Source: Calliopum simillimum (lineage: Eukaryota > Arthropoda > Insecta > Diptera > Lauxaniidae). From it: 64,000 nucleotides of DNA. Both the position numbers and the translations under genes were made by a program. The stretch covers positions 24,987,187 to 25,051,186 of the forward strand of contig OX638368.1 of assembly GCA_951812925.1 (NCBI GenBank). The letters are read 5' to 3'. Under the pieces are notes generated by a model that was not told where the DNA came from, did no database searches, and was given only the letters and a program-made list of their open reading frames with translations. Of the stretch, positions 33,629 to 46,065 are shown piece after piece (positions within the stretch are counted from its first letter, which is position 1; every line of letters starts with the position of its first letter).

Positions 33629-36600
33629 ATGATGAAAATGGAGACTGACAAAATTATGGATGAAACCAATTCAAATGCACAACCAGTAAGTTTCATTTTG
33701 ATTATTGCGAATATTATGTTTTTATTTAAGTAATCAATTTTTACGTCTCGTATTTCAAATTCGCGAAAAAACAAAATATTGGAAAATGATATAAAACTTA
33801 TGTTTTTGTAATGATTAATTTTTTTTTTTTTGTTCAACTACAAATTTGACTTGTGTGAATCAGACAATGAAACGACGACAAATGATAAATCAAAAATTGT
33901 CCTTCGATTGCTTTTGTATGCTCAGCGTATTGAATGTTTATTTAATACATCAATTGAAAAAAAAAGAACGTATTTATATACAGTAATAAGCGCTAAGTTC
34001 AATTCATTGCAAATTTGTTGAAGGACATCATGATCTCTGTTCAAGTTTAGCATGTTACTGATCTCAATATTGATTGAACCTTGTAAATAATGAACTTTTG
34101 ATTTGATACATAAAAGCCTAAATAGAAATAAATAGTATTTACATACATACTTGCAAAATGTCAAAATGTTACAACACTAAACTACTGTGGCAAATTCAAT
34201 TACTTCAAAGTTTGTCTACATGATGTGTCCGATTTATTTCGTAATGTTTTTTTTCCACATATATGCAGCTCTCATTAGATTTTTATTTTCAAGCCTGATT
34301 TTTCCCATCAAATTAAAGTTTTGATTTCGTATTCTGAAAATCTATGTGACGCGGTTTGAAAAAATCATGTTCATGTTTTCAGTTTTTTTCTACATAACTT
34401 AATTTAAATTAATTATTTATTATTATATCTGTGGCAACAAACCAGAGTAGCTTAAGTCGACATAAGTGAAAATTGAGTTTTCATGCTATAATTATTTAGG
34501 TTTTCAAAAGGCTTATTTCTGTTCAACCTTTTCCAAAAAATATCGTGTTCAAGCAAAGTTATGATGCTTTATTTTATAGCTTAAGTTTTTTCAAATAATT
34601 AAACATTTGCCAAAACATCTTAAGTCAAGTAAGTTTCCGGTCATTTGTTTCACTGTTCTATAATTCTTTTAACAAAAAAACTTAAACCTACATTAGCTAA
34701 AAATATTTCAATAAAAAAAGCATCCAAAACATCTTATCTACAGTGATCCCTTTATTTCTATTTTAGCAGAAAATCTTATGCATAGTTACAATCGTTACAA
34801 ACTACGTTTAAGCTCCAACAGAACCGCTTAATTTTACTTAAGGCGCTATTTTTATCAAAACAAATTTTCACAGAAAATCTTAAGTATAAAACAGTAAAAA
34901 TGCAGGATTTCTTATGATTTTTTTTTAAAATTCGCCTCTCCTCGTCTTAATCAATCCATTAACTACCTCTGAGATTAAAATAATTACAATAAAACGGAAC
35001 AGAAATAATTTTTCACAAAATAGTCAATATCTCAAAACGTCGATTTTCGACATAAGCTACTCTGGTTTGTTGCCACAGATATATTATTTATTTTCCGAAC
35101 CCTAAAGAACTTTAGCCTAAGCATTTCCGCGATTTCGGTGTCCTTTACTTCAGAAAGATAAAAATTTTCCGTACGGTTGAAACAAAAAGTCAAATTTGGC
35201 CTCTGAAGTTTGGTTTTGTCCGACCGCGTCACCTATACATGCCGTCCAGAGGAAAAGGTACCTTATCTTCCCAAAATATAAAAACATTTTTTTTTTGCAT
35301 TTTCTAAAAATACATACAATTTTGAATAAAATGACACCTCTATCACTGGAAAATCAGAAAAATTGACTGAGTTATGGTATTTTGAAATCGTAAAATAAAA
35401 ATCAAATTTGTAGAAGTTCAAAGTTTGTCAATTATCAATTTTTACATTGTAGAACTTCGGTTAGTTAGACCGCTTTAATTGTTATTTGTAATTTGATAAT
35501 CGACCTCAAATCAGTTGTAAATGTCTAAGCACTGAATTCCACCTTAAACTGAAAACCGGTGAAATTGACCCTATCAGGCCTGTTCAGTAATCCGCGTGGT
35601 TTCAATTACATTTCACTAAGGAGGCTTTTTGATGAAAATGGTGAGTCACGCAATAAAAAGTTTAGAATCTTTTTTATGGAGAATTACAGGTTCTATAAAT
35701 GATATTGATTAACTGTAACTGTTTCCACTTTTTGCTGTTTTTTAAGAATTATAATTTTTTAAGAATAACATCAAGTCCGTCTTGTGGCATATAAAAAAAT
35801 TTCCCCCTTGGCACTTTTTACAGTGGGCGTCGAAAGTTGCACTTCGAAAGCAAGTAAAGTGTATGTTCTTCGTGTTCTCGTTGGTGATAAGTATTGTTCT
35901 AAGTGTGCGTTTTTTTGTGGTGACAATTTGAAAATAAAACACTTGATCATGAAAGTGGAAGGTAGGTTCTATGATTTAAAATATAATTCAGTTTTTTTCG
36001 TGCGTTCGTATTGTGTTTATCAAAGTTATTTAGGAAAGGCTATTTGAGTATTAATTTTGATTTATGTTTATGAGTTGGTCATAATTGAGCTATAGTTATT
36101 TCATAGTTATAAGCCTAAGTCTATTGGCAATCAATACAATCATACAACCGACTTATTTTTTAGAAGTTAAATATCAAAACTACAGTAGCGAACAATGAAA
36201 AGTATATAAAAACAGTCATATCTCGGGAAAATTTCAACCGATTTCTATTCTAAAAACCATCTTCGGAAGCTCTTGACTTATTTTAAATTTTGGATGAACT
36301 CTGAAAATAAAAATATATAAACGTCGATTTGAAGTTGAAATTTTTAAAAATTCGATTTTTTCTCAAGTAGTGGCCACCACCGAAGAAACTATTAGCTGTG
36401 GAAAAATTACCAGTAGGAAAAATATATATCACAATATCAAGTTGAAATTTGCAGAGAAACCACTAACCGATTTCTATGTCCTTAGCCTTGAAAGTTTCGC
36501 TATTTATAACGCTTTAATCTAATGTAGTACACATAAAAAGATTTAAAGTTGTGGACGCAAAATACACTGTGAAATAAATATACCCAAAATCATACCCGAA

Positions 36601-39600
36601 CAAAAAAAAAAAAAAAAAACCGTAACTGTAAAACTGTCATACCTAGCGCAAGAATTGAACTCTTTATTGAGACTTTACAAAATAACAAAGAATAAATAAA
36701 AAAGTTTTTTTTTCAATTTTATAAAATTAGTGGCTTGATTGTATAGCCTCAGGTAAAAAACAATGTTAAAAGTAACAAATTAAGTGCCACAAGGCTTTTT
36801 TAGCGAGTGCTCTATAAACAAATTAAATAATACACATTATACTTAAGACCAAGGAAAGAGAAAACGTTAATGTGAGCAAACACAAATGTGTAATCTCACG
36901 ATATCGTTTTTCCCACCTTGGCACACTAATGCCTTCTTAAAGAAAAAAGTAAGATCCAATAAACCGAGAAAACAACAACAAAAGTGTTATCAATATAAAA
37001 TACATGAAAATATGTACATAGATCTAATACATTACATTATTCTCGATTATCACCTTGAATGGTATTAATAAAATATGGAAAAGGAGATTCATCAAGAGGC
37101 AGATCGAAGTCATCAAATAGCACGCCGACTGGCGAGTGATAAGGAAAATCGGTCCAGGTAATATCAGCTTAGGAGTTAAATATTTTCTTAACTAGATCAT
37201 TTACAGAAAATTGTGAACTGAAGACCATGTTTGAAACCTCTTGACTTTAACCTCTTGTCAAAATTTTCTGCATATTTTAAATATGTAATTGTTTTTAACG
37301 AATGGAACTTGGCAAATTTTTGAAGAATTCAGTATTGCAGTAATAATGACACCTTCCTCAATTAGGTACAGTGATATAAAATTTCTAAAATATTTTATGA
37401 TGTTCTTTTATTGTTCTGAAATGGTTCCAGATTACTCTCCTAAGGAATACAAACAAATTAAGAGCTTGATAATAAAAATCGACAAATTAGCTTAGGAGAC
37501 CCTAAAAGTGAATTTATTTACCATTTATTGACAGTTTTCCGAAAGTTTAAGATTGAACAGTTTTTTTCGTAGTGATAAAAAATATCAAGGCTTTTAGAGG
37601 ATTTAAATCGGCTTTATACTTTAGGAGCTACAAGTCCTCAAATATTTGACTTGTCTGCAGCATCCTCTGCAGCCAAATTTTTTAAGCATTTCTGTAATTA
37701 CCTTAATCACCTGTATAATGCAAAAAAATGACAACTCTTTTTTGATCGGATCAGTATTTTAAGAGTTATAAATTTAATCGGGTTTTAAGCACAAATACTC
37801 CTATGTGCGAAGGAAGGAAAAGAAATATTTTCGGCCCATTTTTTTTTTTTGGAAATTTTACTTCAGACAAGTAGTCTTTTAAGCTCAGCTTAGGCCTTTT
37901 TTGGACTTTTCTAAAACGGGCCAGTCAAAAAAATTAAGATACTCGAATTTAATGGCCGTTTAAAATAAATGAGCTTAGGAGGCTGATTACCTAAGGAAAA
38001 TAATCTTATTAAGCGCTGTTTGTTAAAACCCAATTATTTTTGCTACAAAAAACCAAAATTAGGTATTAAACTTTCCAGGAAAATGAGACCAGGGATCTGA
38101 CGAAATTATGGAGTTCAATAGTAAAATGTCAAGGATTTGTAACCTATAAATGTATTTATAAATACTTATGTATGTACAACCAAAATATATTTTACAAGAA
38201 AACAATAACCAGGGAACTGAGAATCTGACTGGCCGTGACAACAAAACTCGGCATTTCGGCCAAAATATCCTCGATTTGAGATATATGCAGGCGATCCTAA
38301 AGTAACTTCAATCCGGCCATTCGCATTAATCAAACAGCAATGCTAATTCATAAAATTGTTTGAGATTGAGAGGTTGATAAAAAATTCGAATAACGTATTT
38401 TTTGATTTCTAGTGCAAAATATACGTTGGGTTTAATTTACCATGAAAACTTTAATTTCGTGAGAGTTTAATGTTAAATTATTTTAAGATCAAAATCGCTT
38501 TTGTTAAATATTCTTTATTTTATGAAAGGCTAAAGCTGCGCGAAAGCAGTAAAATTTAATTTATTGTTTTTATTTAAAAATTTAATCGTGTTTTAGCCTT
38601 TTATAAAATAATGTTAAATTTTTGCATGAAATATCTTTGAGATCGATCTAATTTTTATTGTCATACTAGACACAATTGAGATGTTTAGTTTTGTTCCTAA
38701 ATCAATGCATTATATTTACAAAAAATGTACAAAATAAGGTGAGCCGCAGAATATTCGTGAGTGGAATCCCCCATATTCCTTCTTCGAGTGCCAGAAGCCA
38801 TACTGCTTTTCTGTGTTACACATGATATCATTGAGCGCCAAGATCTGATATGAATGCTTTCACAAAGAAAGGAGCACTGCAGACCCTCTACGATCGCTTC
38901 TTATATAAAAGTACAGCATATTTAGAAGATATATAGTAAAGCAAGTGCCAATCGTTCTAATTGTTTTAAAGAGTAAAAAAATGAATTGTTTTTCCATTTC
39001 GTATCTTAATTTTCCACCTTGAATGGATATTGTCAAAACTACAGAACTTATGGAGAAATAAATTGCAGTTTCGAATTAAGCGGCTCAAAATCCGTAGAAG
39101 AACAGTTTAGATTATAAAAGAAAAATTTTTTTCCGTTAAATTCGAATCTGCAATTTATTTCCGCCTAAGTTCCTAAGATTTGATTTAGAGGTATTGTCGG
39201 TCTGTTCAAGGTGGTACATAATAACATTCCATATCAAGGAGCATTTTTCGTTCCATAAAATGTTCTCTGAAATGGACTGAATTTTACATGGTGATCATTT
39301 ACACAAAAATGAAACTGTTGGTTCCCGGTAATCGAAATTCGAAGCGCCTTTAATTTTTTCCATACAAATTTTTTATTATTCTTTTTTTTCACCTTGAATG
39401 GGCAATATTTCCAAAACTACAAACGCAGAAAAAAATTGCACAGTTATTTGAATTTAACGGCTCAAAATAAAAGTAGTCATTTTAAAATAAATTAATTTCT
39501 CATATTACATAAGTGGCATTTTTCGGTTTAGGAAATGGTTTTGAGTCCAACAAATGTTCTCAAATTTTACATGGTGCCCTGGGAACAAAGTTCCGGGCAT

Positions 39601-42600
39601 CTTTAGTTTTTAAACCAACCTAATGTATACTCAATGCAATAATAATTGACCTGTTTCTTTTGACGCGTATATACACTTGTGTTAATTTTCAAATTTCGAT
39701 AACTTAAGAAGGTTGGTCGCACGATAAAAAGTGCAAGGATCCCTTTTTTCTTTTTTTTTGTATAGAATCACATGCTTTGGAAATAATTTGCTTTGCAATT
39801 AAATTAAAATTTAACATTTAGGATTTATTTAATAAAAACCGATTTTTTTACATTTATCGCCGCTTAAGTGCTTTTCATTGAATAATTCCTAAACGGTAGA
39901 TTTTTTATTTTTTGTTGACCATGTGATTCTCCATAAAAGATATCCTTGAACTTTTTATCGTCTGATTAACCGTTCATGGTTTATCACAATTTGAAAATTA
40001 CCACAGTTGTATACACGCGTCAAAAGAGGCACGAATAATAATTGCTTATTATTAATTTTGTAATTCTCTCAAATAGTTTACTTCAACGATGTTGTACGAT
40101 CCTGTCCGCAAGAAAGAGTCATCACCAACATTTCAAATAGAACGTGAGACCTGCTTAACTTATTTTTCACAATGGAACGAAGCCGATCAAGTTGATTTTG
40201 TTGAGCAGTTGTTATCTCGAATGTGTCACTATCAACATGGACATATAAATGCTTTTCTGAAGCCGATGCTGCAGCGAGATTTTATATCATTATTGCCTAG
40301 TAAGTACATTACAATAAATTGTTTGCTGAACAGTTTTAATAAAAATGTCAAAAATGAGACATTAACATTGCCAAATTCAAAGCAAAAAGTTGGTATAAAT
40401 CACATAGTGGGCTTACCTAGTTTTGATTCTACACGCCTCACTCATTGGTACCATTTCCTTTAGTTTTTAATTTTTCCAAACAACTTTTAATAACACTAAA
40501 AAAATACAACTCACTTAATTCTGTTTTTACACAGTCTTTTATTACACGGTTTTGATTTAACACGGTTTGAAAATATTTTTTTTTTAAATATTTTTACACG
40601 ATTTTATTCCATTTAGCACGATTCAAAAGTTTTTGGGCTTAAATTTTATTTGTCAGATTTAATTTTTGCGAAATGTGTTCATTTCTGCCGTAAAAAATAT
40701 AAGGTCGCAACCTAAGTAACGGCATTTCAAACTTTATTTCTCCATCGGATTAAGCAATTTTTTATCTATATTTTAGTCCAATCTGCAATTTTTTTACGTT
40801 TTCCACTTCTCTTGCAAATTGCAAATAAAGAAATGTAAACATAACACCCTGTTTTCATAATTAAAATCATAAAAGGCAGTATCTCTATACAAAAAAAATT
40901 AAAAATGAAATAAATTTTTTAAGAAAGAGAATTTGCTGCCTTTTCTGAATAAAAATAAAATTTCGATTTTCTCAAAACTATGATAATGAGTTGCGTCTTA
41001 TTATAATTTTACGGCAGATATCACAAATTTAGTGGAATTCCCTTATTGTGCATACAAGCAAATTTGAAAAGTTAATATTTTGTGAACGTGCTTGGTAAAG
41101 ACATCTTTTATAGACAAATTTGTTTTTCTAATATTATATTAAATTTAATTTTAATGCTTAAGATAAAATTTACGCCAAAAAATATTTTGTATTCATTGGG
41201 AATGCACGGCAGTTTGAGAAAATTCCCCGGGAATCTTGATTCACGATAACCCCCATTTAGTTTTTTAATTTTTCACTAATTTTAATAGGTTTTAAAGATA
41301 AGGAACCAATCACCTGTTTTTGTATACGATCAATGTCTTTTTTTACACGGTTTTTTCTAAAACCAATCTACCGTGTAAAAACAGAATTAGGTGTATTGTA
41401 AAATTTTAATAATAAAATATGTCATAGAAAGCACAACTCTGCCAAATGGAACAAATTCATAACTTCGTTTAAAGTTTTTCAAATAAAGATCCTACAGGAT
41501 TAAGTTAAATGAATACCAGATTCAAACTTTAATGCAGTTTTTTTACATTTAAACACTTAACAATTTTTTTTTTTTAAATTTTTTTAATTTAGAAAAAGGT
41601 CTTGATCATATTGCCGAAAACATACTCTCATACCTCGATGCTGACTCTCTTAAAGCAGCTGAATTGGTTTGCAAAGAATGGTTACGTGTCATCTCTGAGG
41701 GCATGTTATGGAAAAAACTAATCGAGCGAAAAGTACGTACTGATTCTTTGTGGCGTGGCCTAGCTGAAAGGCGTGGTTGGATCCAGTATCTATTCAAGCC
41801 ACGCCCGGGAACATCACATCGACCACATTCATTCTATCGTGAACTGTTTCCGAAAATTATGAATGTAAGCATTTCATCCAAACGTTTTTTTTTTTTTTCA
41901 AATTGAGATTTGATTAATTCTTATATTTATAAAATTTAAAGGATATTGAAAGCATAGAAAATAATTGGCGATCTGGGCGTCATATGTTGCGCCGTATAAA
42001 TTGTCGTTCAGAAAATTCAAAAGGTGTTTATTGTCTGCAATATGATGATGTGAAAATTGTGTCTGGTCTTAGAGATAATACCATTAAAATTTGGGATCGA
42101 ACGGATTTGCAATGTGTTAAGGTATATATTAAGAATTACTAAGCGTTTTTTTGTTATGTTTTCAATTATATTTTGTTATAAATAGACTCTCACTGGTCAT
42201 ACTGGTTCAGTCCTTTGTCTCCAATATGATGATAAAGTCATCATTAGTGGTTCTTCTGATTCAACTGTGCGCGTCTGGGACGTTATTAATGGTGAAATGG
42301 TTAATACATTGATACATCATTGTGAAGCTGTATTGCATTTACGCTTCAACAATGGCATGATGGTGACCTGTTCGAAAGATCGTTCAATTGCTGTATGGGA
42401 CATGACCTCGCCAAGTGAAATAACACTACGCCGTGTTTTGGTCGGTCATCGTGCTGCTGTGAATGTTGTTGATTTTGATGAAAAGTACATTGTTTCGGCC
42501 AGCGGCGATCGTACAATAAAAGTTTGGTCAACTTCAAGCTGTGAATTTGTACGCACATTGAATGGTCACAAACGTGGTATTGCTTGCTTACAATATCGGG

Positions 42601-43606
42601 ATCGTTTGGTAGTTAGTGGCAGTTCGGATAATTCGATCAGGTTAGTAAGGGTTTATACATATATGTAGATATACATGGCTGTCCGGAATCCTTGTGATTT
42701 CAATTACTTTTCATCTAGGAGGCTTTTTGATGAAAACGGTGTGAGTGCAACGATAAAAAGTATTAGAATCTCTTTTGTGGAGAATTGCAGGTTCTACAAA
42801 TAATATTGATTAGCATTAACGAAAAAGTAACCGTTCGAGAAATATTCTCATAAAACTGCAAAATATTTCGTAAACGGTTACCCCTTCGTAAATACAAATC
42901 AATATCATTTGTAGAAACTGTAACTCTCCATATAAAAGATTCTAATGCTGTTCATTGTGTGACACCATTTTCATTTAAAAGCTTCCGAAATGAAAAGTAA
43001 TTGAAAGACTTGATGTTTGATTTAATTTGTATTTCAATTAATGATTTTATATTAATTTCAATTATTGTTAAAATTAGGCAAACTTGAGTCTTTAATTTTA
43101 TCGAATTTTTAATTAGATTATGGGACATTGAGTGCGGTGCTTGCTTACGTGTGCTTGAAGGACATGAGGAACTTGTTCGTTGCATTCGGTTTGATTCAAA
43201 ACGTATCGTCAGCGGTGCATATGATGGGAAAATCAAAGTTTGGGATTTGGTTGCAGCATTAGATCCACGCGCTCAATCGAACTCACTTTGCCTTAACACA
43301 CTTGTGGTAATTGCCATAATCTTAACGTATGATTGTCGATTGAAGAATTAAAAATAATTTATAATTTTGCAGGAACATACTGGTAGAGTATTTCGTTTGC
43401 AATTCGATGAATTTCAAATTGTTAGCAGTTCACATGATGACACCATTTTAATTTGGGACTTTTTAAATTACACACCCAATGAAAATACTACATGCCGAAC
43501 TCCATCACGTACGTGCTTTACTTGAAATATTTTAATATAAGTTTATTTTATTACTTTTTCGATCATAATACATATTTATTTTGTAGCTGCACTAATGGAA
43601 CATTAA
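33629..43606 (+). CDS. slmb: Slimb / beta-TrCP F-box WD40 protein, eight coding exons
   Basis: Exons 33629-33685, 40077-40299, 41593-41864, 41942-42121, 42186-42640, 43117-43306, 43373-43508 and 43587-43606 join with GT/AG sites and consistent phases into 510 residues, the length of Drosophila Slmb. The start [18 protein letters not shown] and the end PALMEH match that protein. Order: N-terminal dimerisation region (about 30-90), F-box (about 91-139, with [17 protein letters not shown]), then seven WD repeats (about 205-500). Slmb is the substrate receptor of an SCF ubiquitin ligase. It binds Skp1 through the F-box and doubly phosphorylated DSGxxS degrons through the propeller, controlling Hedgehog (Ci), Wingless (Armadillo), NF-kB and clock (Period) signalling. 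The 6391-base first coding intron is packed with inverted-repeat elements. No disruption is seen. Confidence 0.97.
34426..35081. mobile_element. Inverted-repeat element in slmb intron 1, 656 bp, TA-flanked
   Basis: The ends are near-perfect inverted repeats of about 35 bases (TATCTGTGGCAACAAACCAG at the left, its complement at the right), and TA lies directly outside both. No coding frame. AGTCGACATAAG/CTTAAGTC motifs recur inside. TA flanks fit a Tc1/mariner-type non-autonomous element. Confidence 0.7.
35575..35720. repeat. Half copy of a foldback family (family A)
   Basis: It contains GTGGTTTCAATTACATTTCA, AGGAGGCTTTTTGATGAAAA and GAGAATTACAGGTTCTA, shared with 42686-43010 and (inverted) 44190-44490. 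Only one arm is present. Confidence 0.65.
35721..39013. other. slmb intron 1 interior without further supported features
   Basis: AT-rich intronic DNA. The short open frames here show no conserved character, and I found no clear repeat boundaries. Confidence 0.45.
39014..39214. repeat. Foldback repeat in slmb intron 1
   Basis: CCACCTTGAATGGATATTGT at 39014 pairs with the complement ending GTTCAAGGTGG at 39214, and the arms continue inward (AAATAAATTGCAGTTTCGAA against TTCGAATCTGCAATTTATTT). A third, partial copy (CACCTTGAATGGGCAATATT) begins near 39391. Confidence 0.65.
39636..40045. repeat. Foldback repeat next to slmb exon 2, 410 bp
   Basis: The left arm (GCAATAATAATTGACCTGTT, then TTTTGACGCGTATATACAC) pairs with the right arm ending AATAATAATTGC at 40045. 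The inner parts also pair (AGAATCACATG against CATGTGATTCT; GATAAAAAGTGCAAGGATC against its near complement). The right end is only 31 bases before the exon 2 acceptor, so it includes or abuts the branch-point region. Confidence 0.7.
40505..41400. mobile_element. Inverted-repeat element in slmb intron 2, about 896 bp
   Basis: The ends carry TTAATTCTGTTTTTACACAG and the complement of CTAATTCTGTTTTTACACGG, with TACA outermost on both. The interior (about 40690-41020) recurs at 49868-50215. No coding frame. Confidence 0.6.
42686..43010. repeat. Full foldback copy (family A) in slmb intron 5
   Basis: Arms of about 150 bases face each other: TTTCAATTACTTTTCATCTA and AGGAGGCTTTTTGATGAAAA on the left; the complements (AAAAGTAATTGAAAG) on the right. 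The centre pairs GTAACCGTTCGAGAAATATT with its complement. The transcript of intron 5 should form a long hairpin here. Confidence 0.75.
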
Positions 43607-43883
43607 CAACTTATTCAAAGTCAGCTTCTCAGCGTTGACGGATAGAAACCTGCTAATATTTAACGTTATATACGCTGGATTTTATCAAAATGTTATTTAG
43701 AAGCAGATCTCCAACATTTTATAATCTAAACAAATATTAAAAAAAAGATAAAAAAAAATTCATAACTTTAAAAGTGGGTGATATGAAGTCAATATGTATC
43801 TTGATTTGTAAGTGCTTCAAGATATATGGACGAGTGTCGTCGACAAGTTCGAAACAAAACATTCATTGAATATCGTAAAATTA

Positions 43884-43889
43884 AATAAA
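43884..43889 (+). terminator. Candidate slmb polyadenylation signal
   Basis: AATAAA, 278 bases after the slmb stop codon. Another AATAAA occurs at about 44105. Motif-based only. Confidence 0.35.
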
Positions 43890-44189
43890 TATTTTAAAAC
43901 AGCTGAATATAGTATAGTAATATTTAATATGTAGCATCATGCCGAAATCATACAAATTGGAAAAAGGAAACAAAGCAAAATAAAATGCATAGAATTATTT
44001 ATTGATTACGCAGATACAAATTAAAAGCATTGAAAACAATTATATTGCCAAGTTGAAACATAAATTTATATATATATAAAATATTACAACTTTACCTACT
44101 TATAAATAAAGAAATAAATGAAATTAAGCATGAAGTGATTTTATTTCTTTTTTTTTAATTGTTTTAGTGAGTGTGGTATTTGTTTAAGT

Positions 44190-44490
44190 TAATATGTTAA
44201 TATTCTACAAATAATGTTGATTTGTATTTTCGAAAAATAAGCCATTTAGGAAATATTCGATAAAAACGAATTTTTTCGGCTTTTTGCGGTATTTTAAGAA
44301 TTTTTCGAGAACGGTTACTTTTTCGGTAATAAAAATCAATATTTGTTGTAGTTGCCATAATTCTACAGAGATTGTAATACTTTTTATCGTGTGACTCACC
44401 ATTTTCATCAAAAGCCTCCTCCTTTTGCTTACGCGATTACCGCCACCCTAACCTAACCTACTCAATGAAAAGTTATTAAAACCACATGGA
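44190..44490. repeat. Third foldback copy (family A) with an inserted CCTAA stretch
   Basis: The right arm (ACTCACCATTTTCATCAAAA through AAAACCACATGGATAACAG) matches the family at 35575 and 42686. It is interrupted near 44420-44460 by about 40 bases that include CCCTAACCTAACCTA. The left arm starts near 44190 (TTCTACAAATAATGTTGATT). Confidence 0.6.
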
Positions 44491-45187
44491 TAACAGAATA
44501 GGCCAGATTATGCGGCTTTCCAAAATCATATTCGTCATTCAAAAATTCATCAGTTTTGAGTGATTGTGGTTAAATTATCTTTCATGCTCAAAGCTCGAAC
44601 ACCCACTTACGTAATGACGTCATACTAAAAATAGCATCAGTAATCACAAGAATGTCGATGAAACATAGTTTAATTAAGTAAGTTGAACGATTATTTTGAA
44701 TCTGAAGGGCTATGTAGCATGGGCCTAAGCATATTCTCATTTACACGAGAGCTGAAAATTAATATGGCAACATCATCTCCGAAGTAGCCGAGCATACACT
44801 GTCAGAGTTATTAGCTGGACTCAATCAAAACGCGGAAAACTCCGCACTTCGTACTTTTCCACAGTTTGTGTCAAAGTGGCGGGCGCAACTTTGTATGGAG
44901 AATTATTTTGATTTGTTTAACTTGTGTTTTTCAAACTTTGTCGTAAATAAGCAGTATTTTGATTTTGATCAGTTTACAGGTTTATAATTCAAAACGAAGT
45001 CAGGTTTTATTGTTTGTACTGACATATTAACATTAACTGTGTTTTTATGGAAACTTTGTATAAATTCATTAATTACATAATTTTTAATTTAATTAAAACA
45101 AATACCAAAATTATTATATAATATTCTATTTGAGATGAATTGTAAGCAGTCTTATCATACACACATTTATTTATCTGTATTAAGTTA
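44491..45187. other. Gene-free intergenic DNA
   Basis: AT-rich sequence without a supported feature. Confidence 0.4.
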
Positions 45188-45316
45188 TAGTCTGTTTCCA
45201 CCGGAGATACGTGAGTTGATTAACAGCTGTTTTCAGATTTATTTGACATTTAATATATGATGAATGAGGCGAGTTACGGCTAAATCACTTCATAAATCTC
45301 CTGTGGAAACAGGGTA
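45188..45316. mobile_element. MITE, 129 bp, TTA target duplication
   Basis: The ends TAGTCTGTTTCCACCGGAGA and the complement of TACCCTGTTTCCACAGGAGA are inverted, with TTA on both sides (45185-45187 and 45317-45319). PIF/Harbinger-like by target site and size. Confidence 0.75.
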
Positions 45317-45334
45317 TTAAGGCCAAGATACAAT

Positions 45335-45690
45335 TCTGTGGACTTTGAATAAAACAACCTAGCTCGAGATAAGACAATAAATACGATTCTTTTGGTATAA
45401 TCACCATATTGGTATGGTTTCCAGTTGCAGAGATATAAGAGTGTCCCATAATTTACGCAATATTTGAACTTAGCGCCATTCGTGCGGTGTTGCTAACCAA
45501 AAGAAGGAAATAATTTGAAAGCTGACAGTTGAAGGTTATTAAGAATGTATTGAAAGAAGAGATTTAACGCTGGGTCAATGAATTTGAGCCAATAATGTAT
45601 TGAAAATAAGTTAAACAGTTTTTAGGCTCTCCTGAAAATTTGCCAATTTCGAGTTAGGATGTTTTGTCAAAATATCACAGAATTGTGTGA
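45335..45690. repeat. Interspersed repeat family B, uninterrupted copy
   Basis: About 355 bases with inverted ends (AAAACAACCTAGCTCGAG at the left, CGAGTTAGGATGTTTTGTC at the right). It aligns along its length with 48410-49680, which carries a mariner insertion. This copy therefore shows the empty site (TATTGAAAATAAGTTAAAC near 45600). Confidence 0.75.
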
Positions 45691-45945
45691 TACGAAATGC
45701 GTGAGCGTTCTCTTACCATCTCTGTCTATTTCATGTCCATACAATTTTTATGAAGCACACCGAAACCGAGACGGTTTAAAAATGCTCACGCATCTCGTCT
45801 TGCACAACCTTTGGCTTTGATCACATTTATTGTTGCTTTTCCATACTTTTGTCAGCATGTGCTTACTCAAGCCCACATAAAGTGTCCATAAAAATACAGC
45901 TATTATGGCTGCTAGCAATAATGGTTAACGAAATAGCATCATTTA

Positions 45946-46065
45946 GAGGCTGGACGCACTGCATACCAAATAGTTGCGCAACTATCTGATTCTCCATTGC
46001 TGCATGTAGCAAACACTATTCAAACAAGATAGTTGCGCAACTATTTTGTCTGCCGCGTGTCCAGG
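45946..46065. mobile_element. MITE, 120 bp, TTA target duplication
   Basis: The arms contain AATAGTTGCGCAACTATC on both sides in opposite orientation, with GGCTGGACGC / GCGTGTCCAG at the ends and TTA flanking (45943-45945 and 46066-46068). Confidence 0.7.

Noticed and set aside
42346..42558. Minus-strand frame opposite the slmb WD repeats
   Set aside because: Shadow of the real coding exon.
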